From positions 1 through 64,000 of the forward strand of contig WIXG01000142.1 of the NCBI GenBank assembly GCA_009869945.1: DNA of 64,000 nucleotides. The letters are read 5' to 3'. Made by a program: the position numbers and the translations under genes. The DNA comes from Mesaphorura yosii (taxonomy: Eukaryota > Arthropoda > Collembola > Poduromorpha > Tullbergiidae). Shown here in pieces: positions 12,799 through 24,800 of this stretch; the first letter of the stretch is position 1; every line of letters starts with the position of its first letter. Under the pieces are notes generated by a model. It saw only the letters and a program-made list of their open reading frames with translations. It was not told where the DNA came from and did no database searches.

Positions 12799-14459
12799 TT
12801 TGAGCGTATGCAAACTTAACCCTTCACTTTTCACTGAAATGAACTGGAACTCGTCGACTGAGATGAAGAATGATGGAGACGACGCGGAGACCTCCGCCCT
12901 ATTTATACTCGCAGAATTGTCCATGAACAACAAAAACAACGCGTCAAGGAATTTGGTCTTGAACGTTCAATGTCGATTTATTCTTGTCCCTTCCATTCTA
13001 TTCTTGTAATCCTGTTGTTTACAGATTGGATTTTCAAGAGCAATTTGTAGACTTTACACTCGCTGTACTCCGCATTGAACTCGTGTCGTTTAAAGGTAGC
13101 CCTTGTCCTTTCATGGCGCTGCGCTCTCCTCCGTCGTGCAATGCAACGCATGTGGGCCAAAATTGCGTACGCGCTCCTGCTTGGGACCACGTTGCTGTAA
13201 TTTATTCATATTCCAGCTATGTCAACTGACGCTAAGAAAAAATCAATAAAAATTCGCAAATTCTTCGCGCTAAACTTCCTGGATGAGGCAAAGATCGAAA
13301 TCTGATCCATCGCCCAGACCAAATATGCCCAAACAGACCAAAGAACAATGATAAGATTAGCAGCAGGGAATTAAAACAAAATTAAGTTGTCGCTCACGGT
13401 TCAAGGCGAGCGACACAAAAAATCAGTGTTACAATTACATTTAATTAATTAGAGTGGCGAAGAGCGGTCAAGAGCAAAAACACTGCACGGATGCACTGCT
13501 TTGACTGGCTGTCCTGATCAATTATCTGCTGCCACCAAAGCAGGTTGCTGTGCTAATTGCATACTTCGCGCTGATGCTGGATTAGGAAGAATAGGAACCA
13601 CACGCCATGCCAAAGACACTTCTTTATTTGAGGCTTAGGAATGTGCGCATTAAAAGTTGGGCAGGGCAGGGCTCTGTAATTAGCACGCTACGCTACAAGC
13701 ACACGAACTAATTTGCATACACAAGACAAAGACCTTGTGCTTGCAAAAAATGAAGCGATCCTGCAGAGCGATTGTATGGAATTTTTGTTGTCACAAATAA
13801 ATGAATGAATCATAAACCATCTCAGAAGTCTCAACACGTCGAAGATGCTGGCCGACTAACTGGGACACACGCACGGTCGTTTCGAACGATCGACCCCAGG
13901 CCGAGGCTGCTGTAGTCGGCGGAGTTTTTAATGATCATAAACCTTAGCTGTATTCTTTGTGAATTTTATTGTTCTTATAGGCACAGATGAACTCAGAATC
14001 AGAGAGATTATTTCAGACGAAACAAATTTGGAAACTGGGAAGACTGGGATTAGTTCATAAGTATTTTGAAAGGTTTCACAAGGAACTCAACAGTATGTTA
14101 TTTTGATATTACGTTGATACCTTGGAAGAATTAATACCTCACTGGGAAATTTTCAGAAGAAGTTGACCAATCACTGTGTGGTCCAGATATCTGGGAGTCT
14201 AACAAACTCAACCTCATTCAATTCTGATGAGTATTGCGGGAGGAGATAGTTTTGGCGCAAAGTGGCTTTATAAGGAGAATTTCCCACCTTGCTAATCACC
14301 CTGACGGCCGCGTTAAGTGCCTACTTAATAATTTCCATAGATTTACTTAAATGTAGTGACATTTGACTACGCTGCTTTGCCATTAAAGGCTCGATATCTC
14401 AGCAATTTGTTGTTTCCGTCAACCAATTCCTTCGGATTCGTGTTCAGCGAGGTCCAAAT
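12799..14459. other. Intergenic, 5' side of the CPCFC gene and of the coiled-coil gene
   Basis: Apart from the TATA box near 12900, no coding exon or RNA gene is recognisable. A GC-richer patch around 13850-13925 contains imperfect GTCGTTTCGAACGATCGAC-type dyad symmetry. The 5' UTR of the gene starting at 14460 must lie in the right part. Confidence 0.5.
12900..12907 (-). promoter_or_regulatory. TATA box of the CPCFC cuticle gene
   Basis: TATAAATA on the minus strand, about 100 bases before the start codon at 12798. TCAGT initiator-like words follow on the same strand. The spacing to the exact start of transcription cannot be fixed from sequence. Confidence 0.55.
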
Positions 14460-16915
14460 ATGCTAAATAACGAGGTTCTAGGAAAAAATAGACCAGCCGC
14501 TGAAGTGAACTCCAGCCCTTTTCAGAAACAAATTCAGTTCCAGACAAGCATCGAGGACGAACTGAAGGCCGCTCAGGACAAGCAGAAGGAACTGATCGCC
14601 AATCTTAGGCGAAAGATCCAAGCAGCGATGGACGAGATTGCCAGCCTGCGAGCCAAAGCAAGCGCCAACACTAACATTCCACTTTACGAGATTTTATTGG
14701 AACACCGACCGCGAGCGTCCAGGCCCAGGTCAAAGTTCGAGTATCCCATCCTTGAAGAATGCCTGGACCGCGTGTCTAGAGATTGGAACAATTTCAGGTG
14801 CTTGGACGATGACTCAGATTTGACCACAAAAATTGCTGCGCTCAGAACTGCGCTCAGTGCGAGGCAGGCGCTGCAGAACGAAATCAGGCACAGAATCTCG
14901 GTTAGTTCTTTCTTGCCAAATGTCAAAGGCACTGCACTAAAAGCAATTAAATGCTTCTACAGAAAGCAAACGAAATTCTGAACGTCCACTTTGGTCACCT
15001 GTCAACTCATCCCGAAGCTACCATTTCAGGATTGCAGACGCACGTCAAAATCCACCAGAAATTCGTGCGATGGTTGAAAAAGTTTGTAATAGACGGGATC
15101 CACGATATTCAAAACTTTGAGAAGACGTTCATTTTCGCGGAAGGTTGCCGAATGCGGTACTACTACGAGGGCAAGATGCCACTGAACGACGGTGGTGACG
15201 GCGTGGCGGGTGAAGAAGTCGAGGGCATTTTCATTCCGCTCGACGTGCACAAACGAGCTGAGGCAATGTGGCTGGAGGCAGAACAAATGAAAGCGTTTGA
15301 AAACAGTGTCAGCACGAAGCACGCAGAAAAATGCACGTCCACCTCGGATTTGACTGTCGTTCGTCACAAAGAAACGTTTACATTTGCAATTTCAAACAAT
15401 CCGGAAGCCAACACATCCACAAGTGACTCGCAGAGCATGTCCACTGACACCACAGACTTGACTAAAGACGAAAGACTGAATGAAAATGTTAAAACTTGGA
15501 AGTCCACGTCTACATCAATAACCGACCTGAAGTTTATGCCGAAAGGTGACGGTGACGAGACTTTTGCTTCGGATACTTCGGCTTTCATTTCCGTTTGTCC
15601 AAAAAACCCTCAGACAGTGGCCACCTCCTTTTCGTGTCAAGATTTCAAGAATTCATTTGCGTGCGTTGACACACCAGCGCCTCAGCGCAGCCGATGCGCG
15701 CTCACGTGTGCTGCCCGCTTTCCTAAACAAGATTTGGCGTTGCCGCCGCCGCCGTTGCCGCAGTCATTTGGTCAATTAGACCAAGTTCAAAAGTGTGTCT
15801 CAGGAAACAGACTTCTGGAAGAACTGTTCAGACGCCCAGGAGCGGCAAATGAGCAAGTGTCCTGCGAGGTATTCAGCAGTGACACCTACGCGTCGAGAAA
15901 TTCAAGCATTGAATCGATCAACAAACGAGTGAACAGTGTCCGCCAACTCGTCAAAGCGTACAGTCAAGAGTCGATGGAGATTGTGCAAAATATGGAGCGC
16001 ATCAAGAGTCGAGACTGTTCAAAGATTAATACTTTCGACCTGGCTCAAGTCCAAAATGAGAGCGAGTGCGAAGAAAGTTCCTTCGAACCTGAACCTGGAT
16101 CGGTTGAGACCGCCATTTCTAGTTTAAGGAATATGGCAAAGGAGATCGTGTCGAATTCGAGCAGCGCAGACAGCATTTGTTTTAACCAAGTGCGAGAGTA
16201 CGAAAACAAAGTGCAGTTTGGCTCAAACTCTTCCACCTTTTCTTTTACTCAAGCCGACCGGCCCAACTCAGATTCCAACAACAATAACACGTTTCTTGCA
16301 AGCGAAGTGAACGAATTAATAGAGAAGCTCAAGAAAGCCAGCGATAATGATGAGGTAGTGAGCGCCGTCGATAAGGAACAGATGCAAACCAGTGACACCG
16401 TAAAAAGAAGCCGAATCCCTCAGCCATTCCCAAGAAGGTCAAAGCTTATGCAAGCCACGTGCAATTTGAGTGCGATTGAAGAGGAGCCTGAAGAGGTTCG
16501 CAGGGCGGACAACGCGACCAGGACAAGAAGAGAAAAGAGAAAATCGATTATCCCCAGACTGAGAAGCAAATCCCAAAGCGTGAGTCGTGTTCCTGCGAGC
16601 GAAAAGGTCGTAGGTTCAGATTCAGCCCGGAGCTCCAGCTCACCCAGCAGTAGAAGGAGGGACTACTCATCCAGTCCTCAAGCGTCATCGAGAATTCAAA
16701 TACGCGTACAGCGCAATCAAGTCCACAAGAATTTTGAAGTACCGTTGCCGTTGAAGTCGAAGTATGACACAAAACGAGTTCCAGTGTGTCCAAGATGTGC
16801 GCCTGCCTATCCCGCGCCAAACGCTGAGGCCGCCCGGATACTTCCACCACCGCCGCCGGTCCCACCTCGCGCTCGTGCAAGACAGTCTTACACAACGGAG
16901 TATAAATCTTCATAA
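14460..16915 (+). CDS. Unrecognised coiled-coil, proline-rich protein with SxIP motifs
   Basis: I do not recognise a family. Two exons (14460-14900 and 14963-16915, phase 0 intron) give 797 residues. Residues about 30-65 are heptad-like and rich in Lys, Glu and Ala, a likely coiled coil. Residues about 80-260 look folded and helical; the middle is Ser/Thr/Asp-rich and disordered, with a PPPPLP run. The last 180 residues are basic and serine-rich, with a final PPPPPVPP run. Two SxIP motifs (SRIP at residue 630, SIIP at 675) sit among Arg, Lys, Ser and Pro, the usual setting of EB1-binding motifs in microtubule plus-end trackers. A cytoskeletal adaptor role is an inference from those motifs. 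The start ATG is the first in frame, but an upstream exon cannot be excluded. Convergent with the chitinase gene. Confidence 0.8.
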
Positions 16916-17226
16916 AATTTAAAACCCTTTCTTCTCCTCGACAGTGCTGACAAGACGCCAACCTCAGAGTAAATGTAATTTAAAGTGTGGCCTTGAGTCC
17001 TTGCAACCGCCAAAATTCATTGCGCAGTAGTGGTGCGGTGTATCTTGATTTTAGAAGCAAAAGTAAAACATTAAATATGATATTTGCGAATATTTATTTT
17101 CATTTCTTGTAAGGTTCGAACGTAAATTTAATTCTACACGCTATCACTAAGTCTCTCTTATTAAAAATTAAAAAGGCAAGGAAATGGAAGGGATCGTTTT
17201 TTCGATTCTTAAAATGTTCAGCATCA
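16916..17226. other. Shared 3' UTR region between convergent genes
   Basis: A short AT-rich gap holding the 3' ends of both neighbours. ATTAAA near 17069 could serve the plus-strand gene, and TTTATT near 17093 (AATAAA on the minus strand) could serve the chitinase, so the two transcripts may overlap by a few tens of bases. Confidence 0.45.
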
Positions 17227-19269
17227 TCATAAGAGGGACGCGGCGAAGATTGTACTTAAAATTAAAGTGGCAGTGGCTAAGACGCTCAAAAAGAGGTTTG
17301 GATGTGCCATCCTGTCTCCAGTGGAAGCCTTTCCTGGAGTGCTCTTCGTGCTGTGGGTCAGGGCGTAATTGATCGACCTCAGCAAAGGGTAGGGGGCAGT
17401 GTCACCACACATTCCAGTGAAGTCATCCGTATCAATGCTCCATACCTGCCAAAGATCACAACATTGAGCGGGCGCTCTCCTAGTTGAAGACATTAATGCC
17501 AAGAGTAACAAACAAAACTAACCATTGCTCCCTTTAATCCATGCGAAAGTCCGTATTGAACCTGAGAATAGATTCATTTAATTATGCTTGCATTTTAATT
17601 CTTATGGGCAGACGCCAATTAATGAATGCAATGGATGTAGAATTATTAAGCGTGTCGTTCAAGATTCATTTGACCTTCGATCAAGCAAATAAATGGCCTA
17701 ACCTTTTTCATTAAGCTAGCCGGATTGTCGAACGTGACCCATTTTGCTCCGTTCCGCATGTACGGCACCTTGGCGATTGGGTCCCAGTACATCTTCCAAT
17801 CTCCACGATCTGACGATAACGTCTTGCATATCTGAAAACCATCGCGCATCGCTACATATTGTGACCAACTTCAAGCTGGTAGTGGTAGATTTGCGTATTG
17901 ATTATCAGGTAAATTCGGAACGAACCTCATTGAATCCTAAGAACCCATCCTCTCTCGTGAAAGGTCCCTGGAATCCTGCTGGCAGGGATTCTTGATCAAG
18001 ACCGCTCCCTTCCACGGCTGGGTCCTTGAGCAAAAATGTGCGACCATACAAGGGCAAGCCCAGCACGAGTTTATTTGGACTGACTCCCTGCGAGAGGTAA
18101 TAGTCCACAGAGGCGGCCACGCCAATCTTCTTGGTTGAGTGAAGCGGGGCGTTATGGTACGTTCGTGCGTCCCAGGATCCAAAATAGTCGTAGCACATTA
18201 AATGAATCTGATCCAGCACTTTGGATATTTCGGGCAAATCGTACGACTCCTCAGCGATTGCTTGAGTTGCGCCGACAGCGGCAGTTAGCATCAGCCCGTA
18301 CTTGTCAAATTCTTGCCGGAGCTCCTGCAAGTGTCATGCATTCGTCAGGTGCCGTTAACTCGAGTACAATAAACATAAAGAATGCAGCTCGTTTGCAAAG
18401 TTTGAAAAACTCTGTGAAGCGTTTGCGTGACTCACCTGGAGTAGTTTGACAAAGTTCTTTTTATCTCCTGGAGCGCCAGACCTTCTTGCGGGAAACTCCC
18501 AGTCCATGTCCAGGCCATCAAATCCATACTTCCTAAGAAACCACGTACGTCAGCCTTTGAGACATCGGCCCAGATTTGACTTGGAATAGGAAGTACCTTA
18601 TTACTGACAGAGCCGAAGCTATAAACACCTTCCTGGTTTTTGGCTCCTTTGCCATTGCCGAATACTTTGCACTTCCTTCATTCCACCCGCCTATAGCCAG
18701 CAGTACTTTTAAATGTGGGTGCCTCTGCTTCAGCGAGGTGGCCTTCTTGTACCAGCCTACGGAATTAGAATTTGAAGTGTAATCTGGTATGAAACGCTTG
18801 ATCATTTGCCGCTCAACGTTCGTTCACCTTTTCCATAATTGTCCTCCAAATCTAGAAACGGATCCAAAGGTTTGAGTTCGTTTGTTGTGTTGTCCAAGCC
18901 CGCAAAGCTGTAGATGAGGTGCGTGCATAATTTTGGGTCGAAATGCTTCTCCAGATCGTATAGCCCCTCGCTTGGACGGTACGTGGCCCATGTACCCAGG
19001 TAGCAAACTAGAACTTTCTGGTGCGCCATTACATCTATTGAAAATAAGTTCAGTTACGTAATAGCCTACGCAGTTCGATGACACTTCATACTCGATTTCC
19101 TACCGGTGCCAGTTTCGCTTGAGTTTACGTTGAACGTCAGTTTCAGTAAATGTTTGTGGTCATCCGTCTTGTGTGTTTCTCTCATGGACATGGCTGATGT
19201 GGCGAACAGCAGCAGAAGCAGACTAGCACCAAGGACGAGTTGGAAACTGCGAAACAAGTCATAGTTCAT
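17227..19269 (-). CDS. GH18 chitinase with C-terminal hydrophobic tail
   Basis: Endochitinase of glycoside hydrolase family 18, 471 residues in eight exons: 19104-19269, 18828-19034, 18597-18756, 18436-18532, 17926-18324, 17703-17831, 17523-17561 and 17227-17445. Residues 9-27 form an N-terminal hydrophobic segment (LVLGASLLLLLFATSAMS). The fold motifs appear in order: VLVCYLGTW, LLAIGGWNEGS, the catalytic FDGLDMDWEF with its acid Glu, MCYDYFGSWD, GLPLYGRTF and VWSIDTDDF. The active site is complete, so an active enzyme is expected. Exon seven is only 39 bases and restores the LKGAM strand before VWSID. The C-terminus lacks a chitin-binding domain and ends in a 20-residue hydrophobic tail after a small-residue region, typical of a GPI-anchor signal. 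Expected role: chitin turnover at the cell surface during moulting. The intron phases all agree. Confidence 0.92.
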
Positions 19270-21834
19270 AAAGAATAATGTCGGTGTGTTGTGGTGTCAC
19301 AGAATTTGACAGCTACTCACAATGAGGACGATTGTCTTCTTGACATTGTTTTAGCGAGTCGCAGGCAGGAATGCAACTCTCTGACGTTAACCCAGGGCTC
19401 AGAGGATTAGGATTAAGGCTTTTGGGCTTTGCATCAATTGATTTCATCCGTGCACTCCACTCACGTTGACCTCAGACATCTGTCATGCAAGCCAGGGCAA
19501 ACCTCGCAGCAATTCGAGAGCTCGTACGCAAGATCCTAAAATTGAAATTAAGGATACAATGCGATTAAATGCAATGTGAATGTCGCGTATGCCATTCAAT
19601 TAATGCGCATAATCAATTCAAGACCATCGCAAATTCAAGACACGTGCATGTCAAGAGATTGTGGTTTCAATTTGGGTGACTGTCATCAAATACAATGTTG
19701 CTTAATACTTCTTCATAATTTAATTGATTGTGGCAAGTTCTTGACGTGAGGACAGAGTACAAGTCACAACATATTGTCAACAAGCTTATTTGTCATATCG
19801 TGATTATGTAACTTACCTCAGAGCATCAGTACCATCACATCAGATTTGAACTGTGAGAGTTGAGTTGATTGAGGCAAGGCCAAGACAAATATTCGAGTAC
19901 TTGATTCGGATTTAAATCACTGCACTTTCACAAAACACAAGTACAAAGCGTAAAGATGCTTAATTATTGCCTTCACTGTGTCTGAATTTCACTGATGCCA
20001 AAATAGCTTACTGCTAGCTGACGGCTGAGTGCTCCGTGATTATTTGTGTCTTAACATGGTGCATTCACAAACTACATTTTCTTGTCCTCAAAGGAAAAGA
20101 CCAGGCAGGCAGGCCAAGAATATCAGTCAGTGCAGTGGTTGCAAATTGTAATGAGTTGAAAGTAAATACCAAAAGCCAAAAAGGCCTCGGGCTGGTTCAC
20201 TTCTTGCCATGCTGTGTTTACCATAAGACGTGATTACGGTAAATTGAAATTGTAAATATACCACAAGAAAAAGAATCGACAGTCCAACCCCAACAACAAC
20301 AACCACAAAACCCAAGGCTGAAGGATATTTAAACTAACTTCATGACTGCTGCGCTGCTATTCGGCTTGGCTTGTCTTCTGAAACTGAAGACGCTCACATA
20401 ATTCATAGACAACGGCTCGCTCGATTTAAATATTTAGATATACAATTAGAAATTAACATTATGCAATATTGAGACAGTACAAATCAAAATCGCGGAGCGA
20501 TTGTAACGAAACTTGAGACTATGCGATATGAAATGGAGAATGTACGCGTAAGATTTGCAAGATTTATCTTTTCATTGCAACCAAAGCACAAAGGTTCTGA
20601 CCTCATAAAAGAATTGCAATCAGATAATGAAACGAGTACGCAATTAGAATGTGATACGTAATTGAAATTGAATATGAATACAGCCAGCCCTCTCAAAATT
20701 ATTTGGGTTCAAGTCTAGCGGAGTATTTTAATGCCACTACAAAACACTCAACGCAAATCCCGCTTCCGAGTCCCGAATTTGTGTATACCGAAAATCGGAC
20801 CAATGAAGAGAACTTGCAAACCGATAACTCACTCGGTCGGCCGTCGCTTTGCTTTGCAGGAAACGGTTCTACGCTCACGCTGGATACGTTTACTTGTATG
20901 CATTGAGTGGAAACTTTCTCTTCGGAGATTCCAGTGGAATACTTCAGGACTTTATTGATTGTCAAAAATACGCATCTGCAATCCTCACGAGTTTCATCGT
21001 ATGTACGAGCACACATGCGATTAGCCATTACCACTGCCATGCTGGCATAAGGTGGAATTTGTGCCAAATACGGAAAATACTACAATGCTGGGCTGTGACT
21101 CGTGCCTCGTTCGCAATCGCAGGATTTCCTGACAATATGAATACAAACACAAAAACTGTGCAATTACAAGACGACGACGTCAAAAGCAGTGTAGAAGGCA
21201 ATTCGCATAGTTCGCAGTTCAACATAGCCGATTTTGAGTTTCTCATAACAATCAGAAATTAAGTGCAAGAGTTCACAGCGCATTTGTAGTGATAGCGAGC
21301 GACGTAGTGAACTTGATTTTGATGGACAGGAAACTTGCGTTTGCCTGCTGCAATGCAATAAAATCTTGAGAAGTGGATTAGTCGCTGAGTCCCGAGTTTT
21401 CACAATAACTAATTACCTTTACTTTACCATCAAACAGCAGCGGAAGAATCCTCTTCACAGTTACACTTGCTATCACTGACATTAATCACAGTGCAGCAAA
21501 GCAAGGAGCCGCCGACCGTGTGAATTAATCCTTCATTAAGAATTTAATCTCACCGTAAACCAGTGCACACGTTAAAAATAGATTACTCACACTCGGCCCT
21601 TTGAAGTGTGCGATTTTTCCCATTTTACGGCCGCGTTTCGCAAAGAGAGACGGCAGAGACCTAAAATGTCAATAAATGGTGCTGCAAAACTCAATCTATG
21701 CCAATGTCGTACCTTATCAGTAGTGGAATAAGTCTGCGGGTTTAATTAATGAATTCCTGTGCTTCAATGTAAATCTTCGTCAATTTTAAACCTTCTGTAT
21801 ATATACTAATATATACTAACAAGAGCACGCCGAA
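19270..21834. other. Intergenic between divergent chitinase and BNIP2-like genes
   Basis: 2.6 kb separating two divergently transcribed genes, so it should hold both promoters. No coding exon is supported; the open frames are short and low in complexity. The right end has the TATATATA element described separately. Confidence 0.5.
21798..21805 (+). promoter_or_regulatory. TATATATA element upstream of the BNIP2-like start codon
   Basis: TATATATA 30-37 bases before the ATG at 21835, followed by a second ATATATAC at 21811. If it is the TATA box, the 5' UTR would be only a few bases long, so a start of transcription further upstream is also possible. Confidence 0.3.
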
Positions 21835-24800
21835 ATGAGTGACGAGAGGTAAGCATTCAGTGCATTCGCGTTCAAATGTAACCCCGAAGATGAATTTGGT
21901 GTCCCCAAATCATTATTATCGATTATTGCCGCTTCTTGACTTACTTTTCGCGATTCGCCCTGAAGCGTGCCTAACACGAATTTTCTTTTATCTCTTCATT
22001 TTTGTTGTCACTGTTCAAAACTTCAATATGACAAACAGCGAACAGCGAATGGCGATTCACAAATTGTGATTGCTGCGTGACAATAAATTATGAGTAATTC
22101 TCTCCTTCGCCAGATGCATTGTTGCATTATGAACTAATCTCTTGGCATAGCTTGTTCATTGCCTGTTTGCCGTTATGAATCATCCATTGTCAAGGCCGGA
22201 GTACCAGAACGCATTTTCTATTTTCAGCATGCCTTTGTTGTTTATTGTTGTGTTCGTGTGGTGCATCATTTTAACGATACCACTTAAAGACATGTGTTGT
22301 GGCTTGCCGAGTGAAAATTGAACACGCAATCGGAACGCAACATGAAATCCAAAATTGAAACTCAATTAACGCTGCGCTGGCATGAAGGAGTGTGGATTCG
22401 ATTTTTAAAATTTGTTTTATGATTTCAGGTTGGATTGCGACATGAGCGACGTGAGTGTGAGTGACACTGCGTCCTGGGCAGACGCACAGGCTGACACTCC
22501 GACAATGGGCAAGGACTTCTCCGATTCCGAGGTAAATGCATTTGCGATTTGCATGAAATTTCACCACCAGCCGACGAGTACGCGTACGCGAATTGCAGCC
22601 AATAAATTACAGCGAGACAATTTACATAATTTATGCAGCACACAGAACAAAGAACTGAAATGCGAGAATATCCTCAAATTGTTTTTCCAATGCCATCAAC
22701 TCGAAACTTGCAAAACGTGCTTGAATTCCATAAACAAATTCTGGGCAATGGACAATAACATCATCACAGTGGTGCGAAATGGCCTGCTGAGTTTGGCAGA
22801 AGCAATTATGTAAACCATTAAACCTGGAGTTCTTGCAATTTTGCGCTCAGGGAGCTCATGTTTATTGTGGTGCTGTGTAATTGTAGAACATTAGAATATT
22901 CATTTACACTTCCTTTATTACATTGCGTCAAAAGTTGGAAATGAGGTTTGGCTGGTAAACCCTCTGACGTTCGAATCGAGTATGAAGAACAGCTTGGTCA
23001 GATCAATAAATGCTGGAGTTGTGATGTCAGGTTTGAGGCCAAGTCAGTAACCTTTCGAAATGTGAAGACAAAGTATTCTGATCCTTCCATCTCGCCGTCC
23101 GAGGCATTTTTAACGCCCAAGCCAACGATGTCCCCGTCCCTCAGCATTGCAGCCTGGCCTGGGGTTAGTTGTGTTCCGTTCAAGAAGGTTCTATTCAGAC
23201 TCTGAGGAAGAGAAGAAATAATGTCTAACGAGCAATGAGGTGCCTTTGACGCTTGACGGAATGAAATAGTTTCTTATGTTCAAGTCAGTTATACAAAATT
23301 CGCCATTTTGAACTACAATCAAGCAGTCTACAGCGAAGCAGACCAGAAACAACGCTTAAATAAAGAGAAATTGAGTTTGACCAAGAGCTGAGAATTTTAC
23401 TTACGGCTCCGCTGACTCGACCGGGTAGCAAGCTTGGTCGAAGCCATGTTGCTGGAGTTCCCACTGTTCAGCAACTATCATTTTTCGAGCTTTGAGGGCA
23501 CTGATAAATAAATCGCAATTAATGTGGACAAGTAGACAAGAATTTGTCGATTTATTGTAGTCGTACTTGCAATGAGCGCACGGAAACTTCAAAGTGTTCA
23601 CGAAGAGAAGCCAAATTCAAATCCTCGTCTTTCCTGGACCTCAAATCTAAAAAGGTCTAAAAAAAACCATGACCCATTCTAATTACCTTAAGCCAGTGCG
23701 TTGCAGGCTGCAGGCATTTCTCCAAAGTGCAAGTGCCGTTTATGGAGACGAAGAACTTCCTTGTAACAGGTCGGCAGGAAAGGAACCCGAATCGTCGTAT
23801 TTTTAGTACGTCCATCCTTCTGCACTCGGTTCTTCAACCGGCAAAACACAAAAGGAACAATCTGAAATTATGACATGACATTTAAGACGACGGAACAAAT
23901 TCATTACACTGTTGCCGTGCGGCTATTGCAATCGTAATCGTTGTAAGTTCCTCATTTCAAGTGACGAAACTATTCTAAAAGTGTTCTGCTCAATGATTGC
24001 CTTCGTCTTGCTTCGCGTTCGCACTTTTACACGCTCTGTACACTCACGGAATGCTGCGAATTGCGAATAAATGCCGGGATTTTAAGGAAGAAGTGCAATT
24101 CTCGCCTTATGCAGTCCTCGTCCTCCGTCATTACAAAGTTCATCCACCTGCTCTGCTCTGTTGTCTTGTCTTGTCTTCTCCGCAATTGCCTGCAATTCTG
24201 TTATTAACAGCTTCACGTCCGCATCCATTTCATGGTTCCTTAATCTCACATTGTTGTGGTCAATCCTTCTGTACTTGCAGCTGTATTCGCATTCACAATT
24301 TCATGTGTGTTCTTACCACAGAAATGTGTACAATCGAACAATATCCAATTATCGTGTTCTCGAGCAGTCGTTGTCTCATTTCGCCTTTCAATTTCGCCAA
24401 TTCATCGGAATCTCATTTTGCACGGCATTGTCGCCTGTCGCCCAATTTGTCACATATTGTTTGCAATGCAAATCACATGAAATTGACTCAAGTTGTGTCG
24501 TGTGCGTCTTCTTCAGCGTCGCTTGAACGCTCTTCTCAAATGGAATCTGCGAATTCGCAGTACTACGAAATTCGAACTGACCACTCCCTCGCCAAATTCA
24601 ATTTGGGATGATTGTTTCAGAAGAGACGACAACTAATGCAAGGACGCAGACACAACAATGCAAACGACAATGCGAAAGATGTCTCATCATTTAATAACAC
24701 AGTTCATTAATGTATAATTGCTGTTATAATGATGATATTGCTATTTCTCTATGCGAGTACGGCCGTACGCGTACGCTGTCATTGTTATCATGTCAGACTT

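Noticed and set aside
12443-13009. 188-codon open frame on the plus strand
   Set aside because: It is antisense to the spliced CPCFC gene, has no family resemblance and no splice or promoter support.
13850-13925. GC-rich dyad region considered as an RNA gene
   Set aside because: Stems are imperfect and no tRNA, snRNA or histone stem-loop signature is present.
23401-23601. Minus-strand frame with [10 protein letters not shown] and EQWELQQ
   Set aside because: It might be part of the FHA-like gene, but its phase fits neither the upstream candidate exons nor the main FHA acceptor, so it is not called as an exon.
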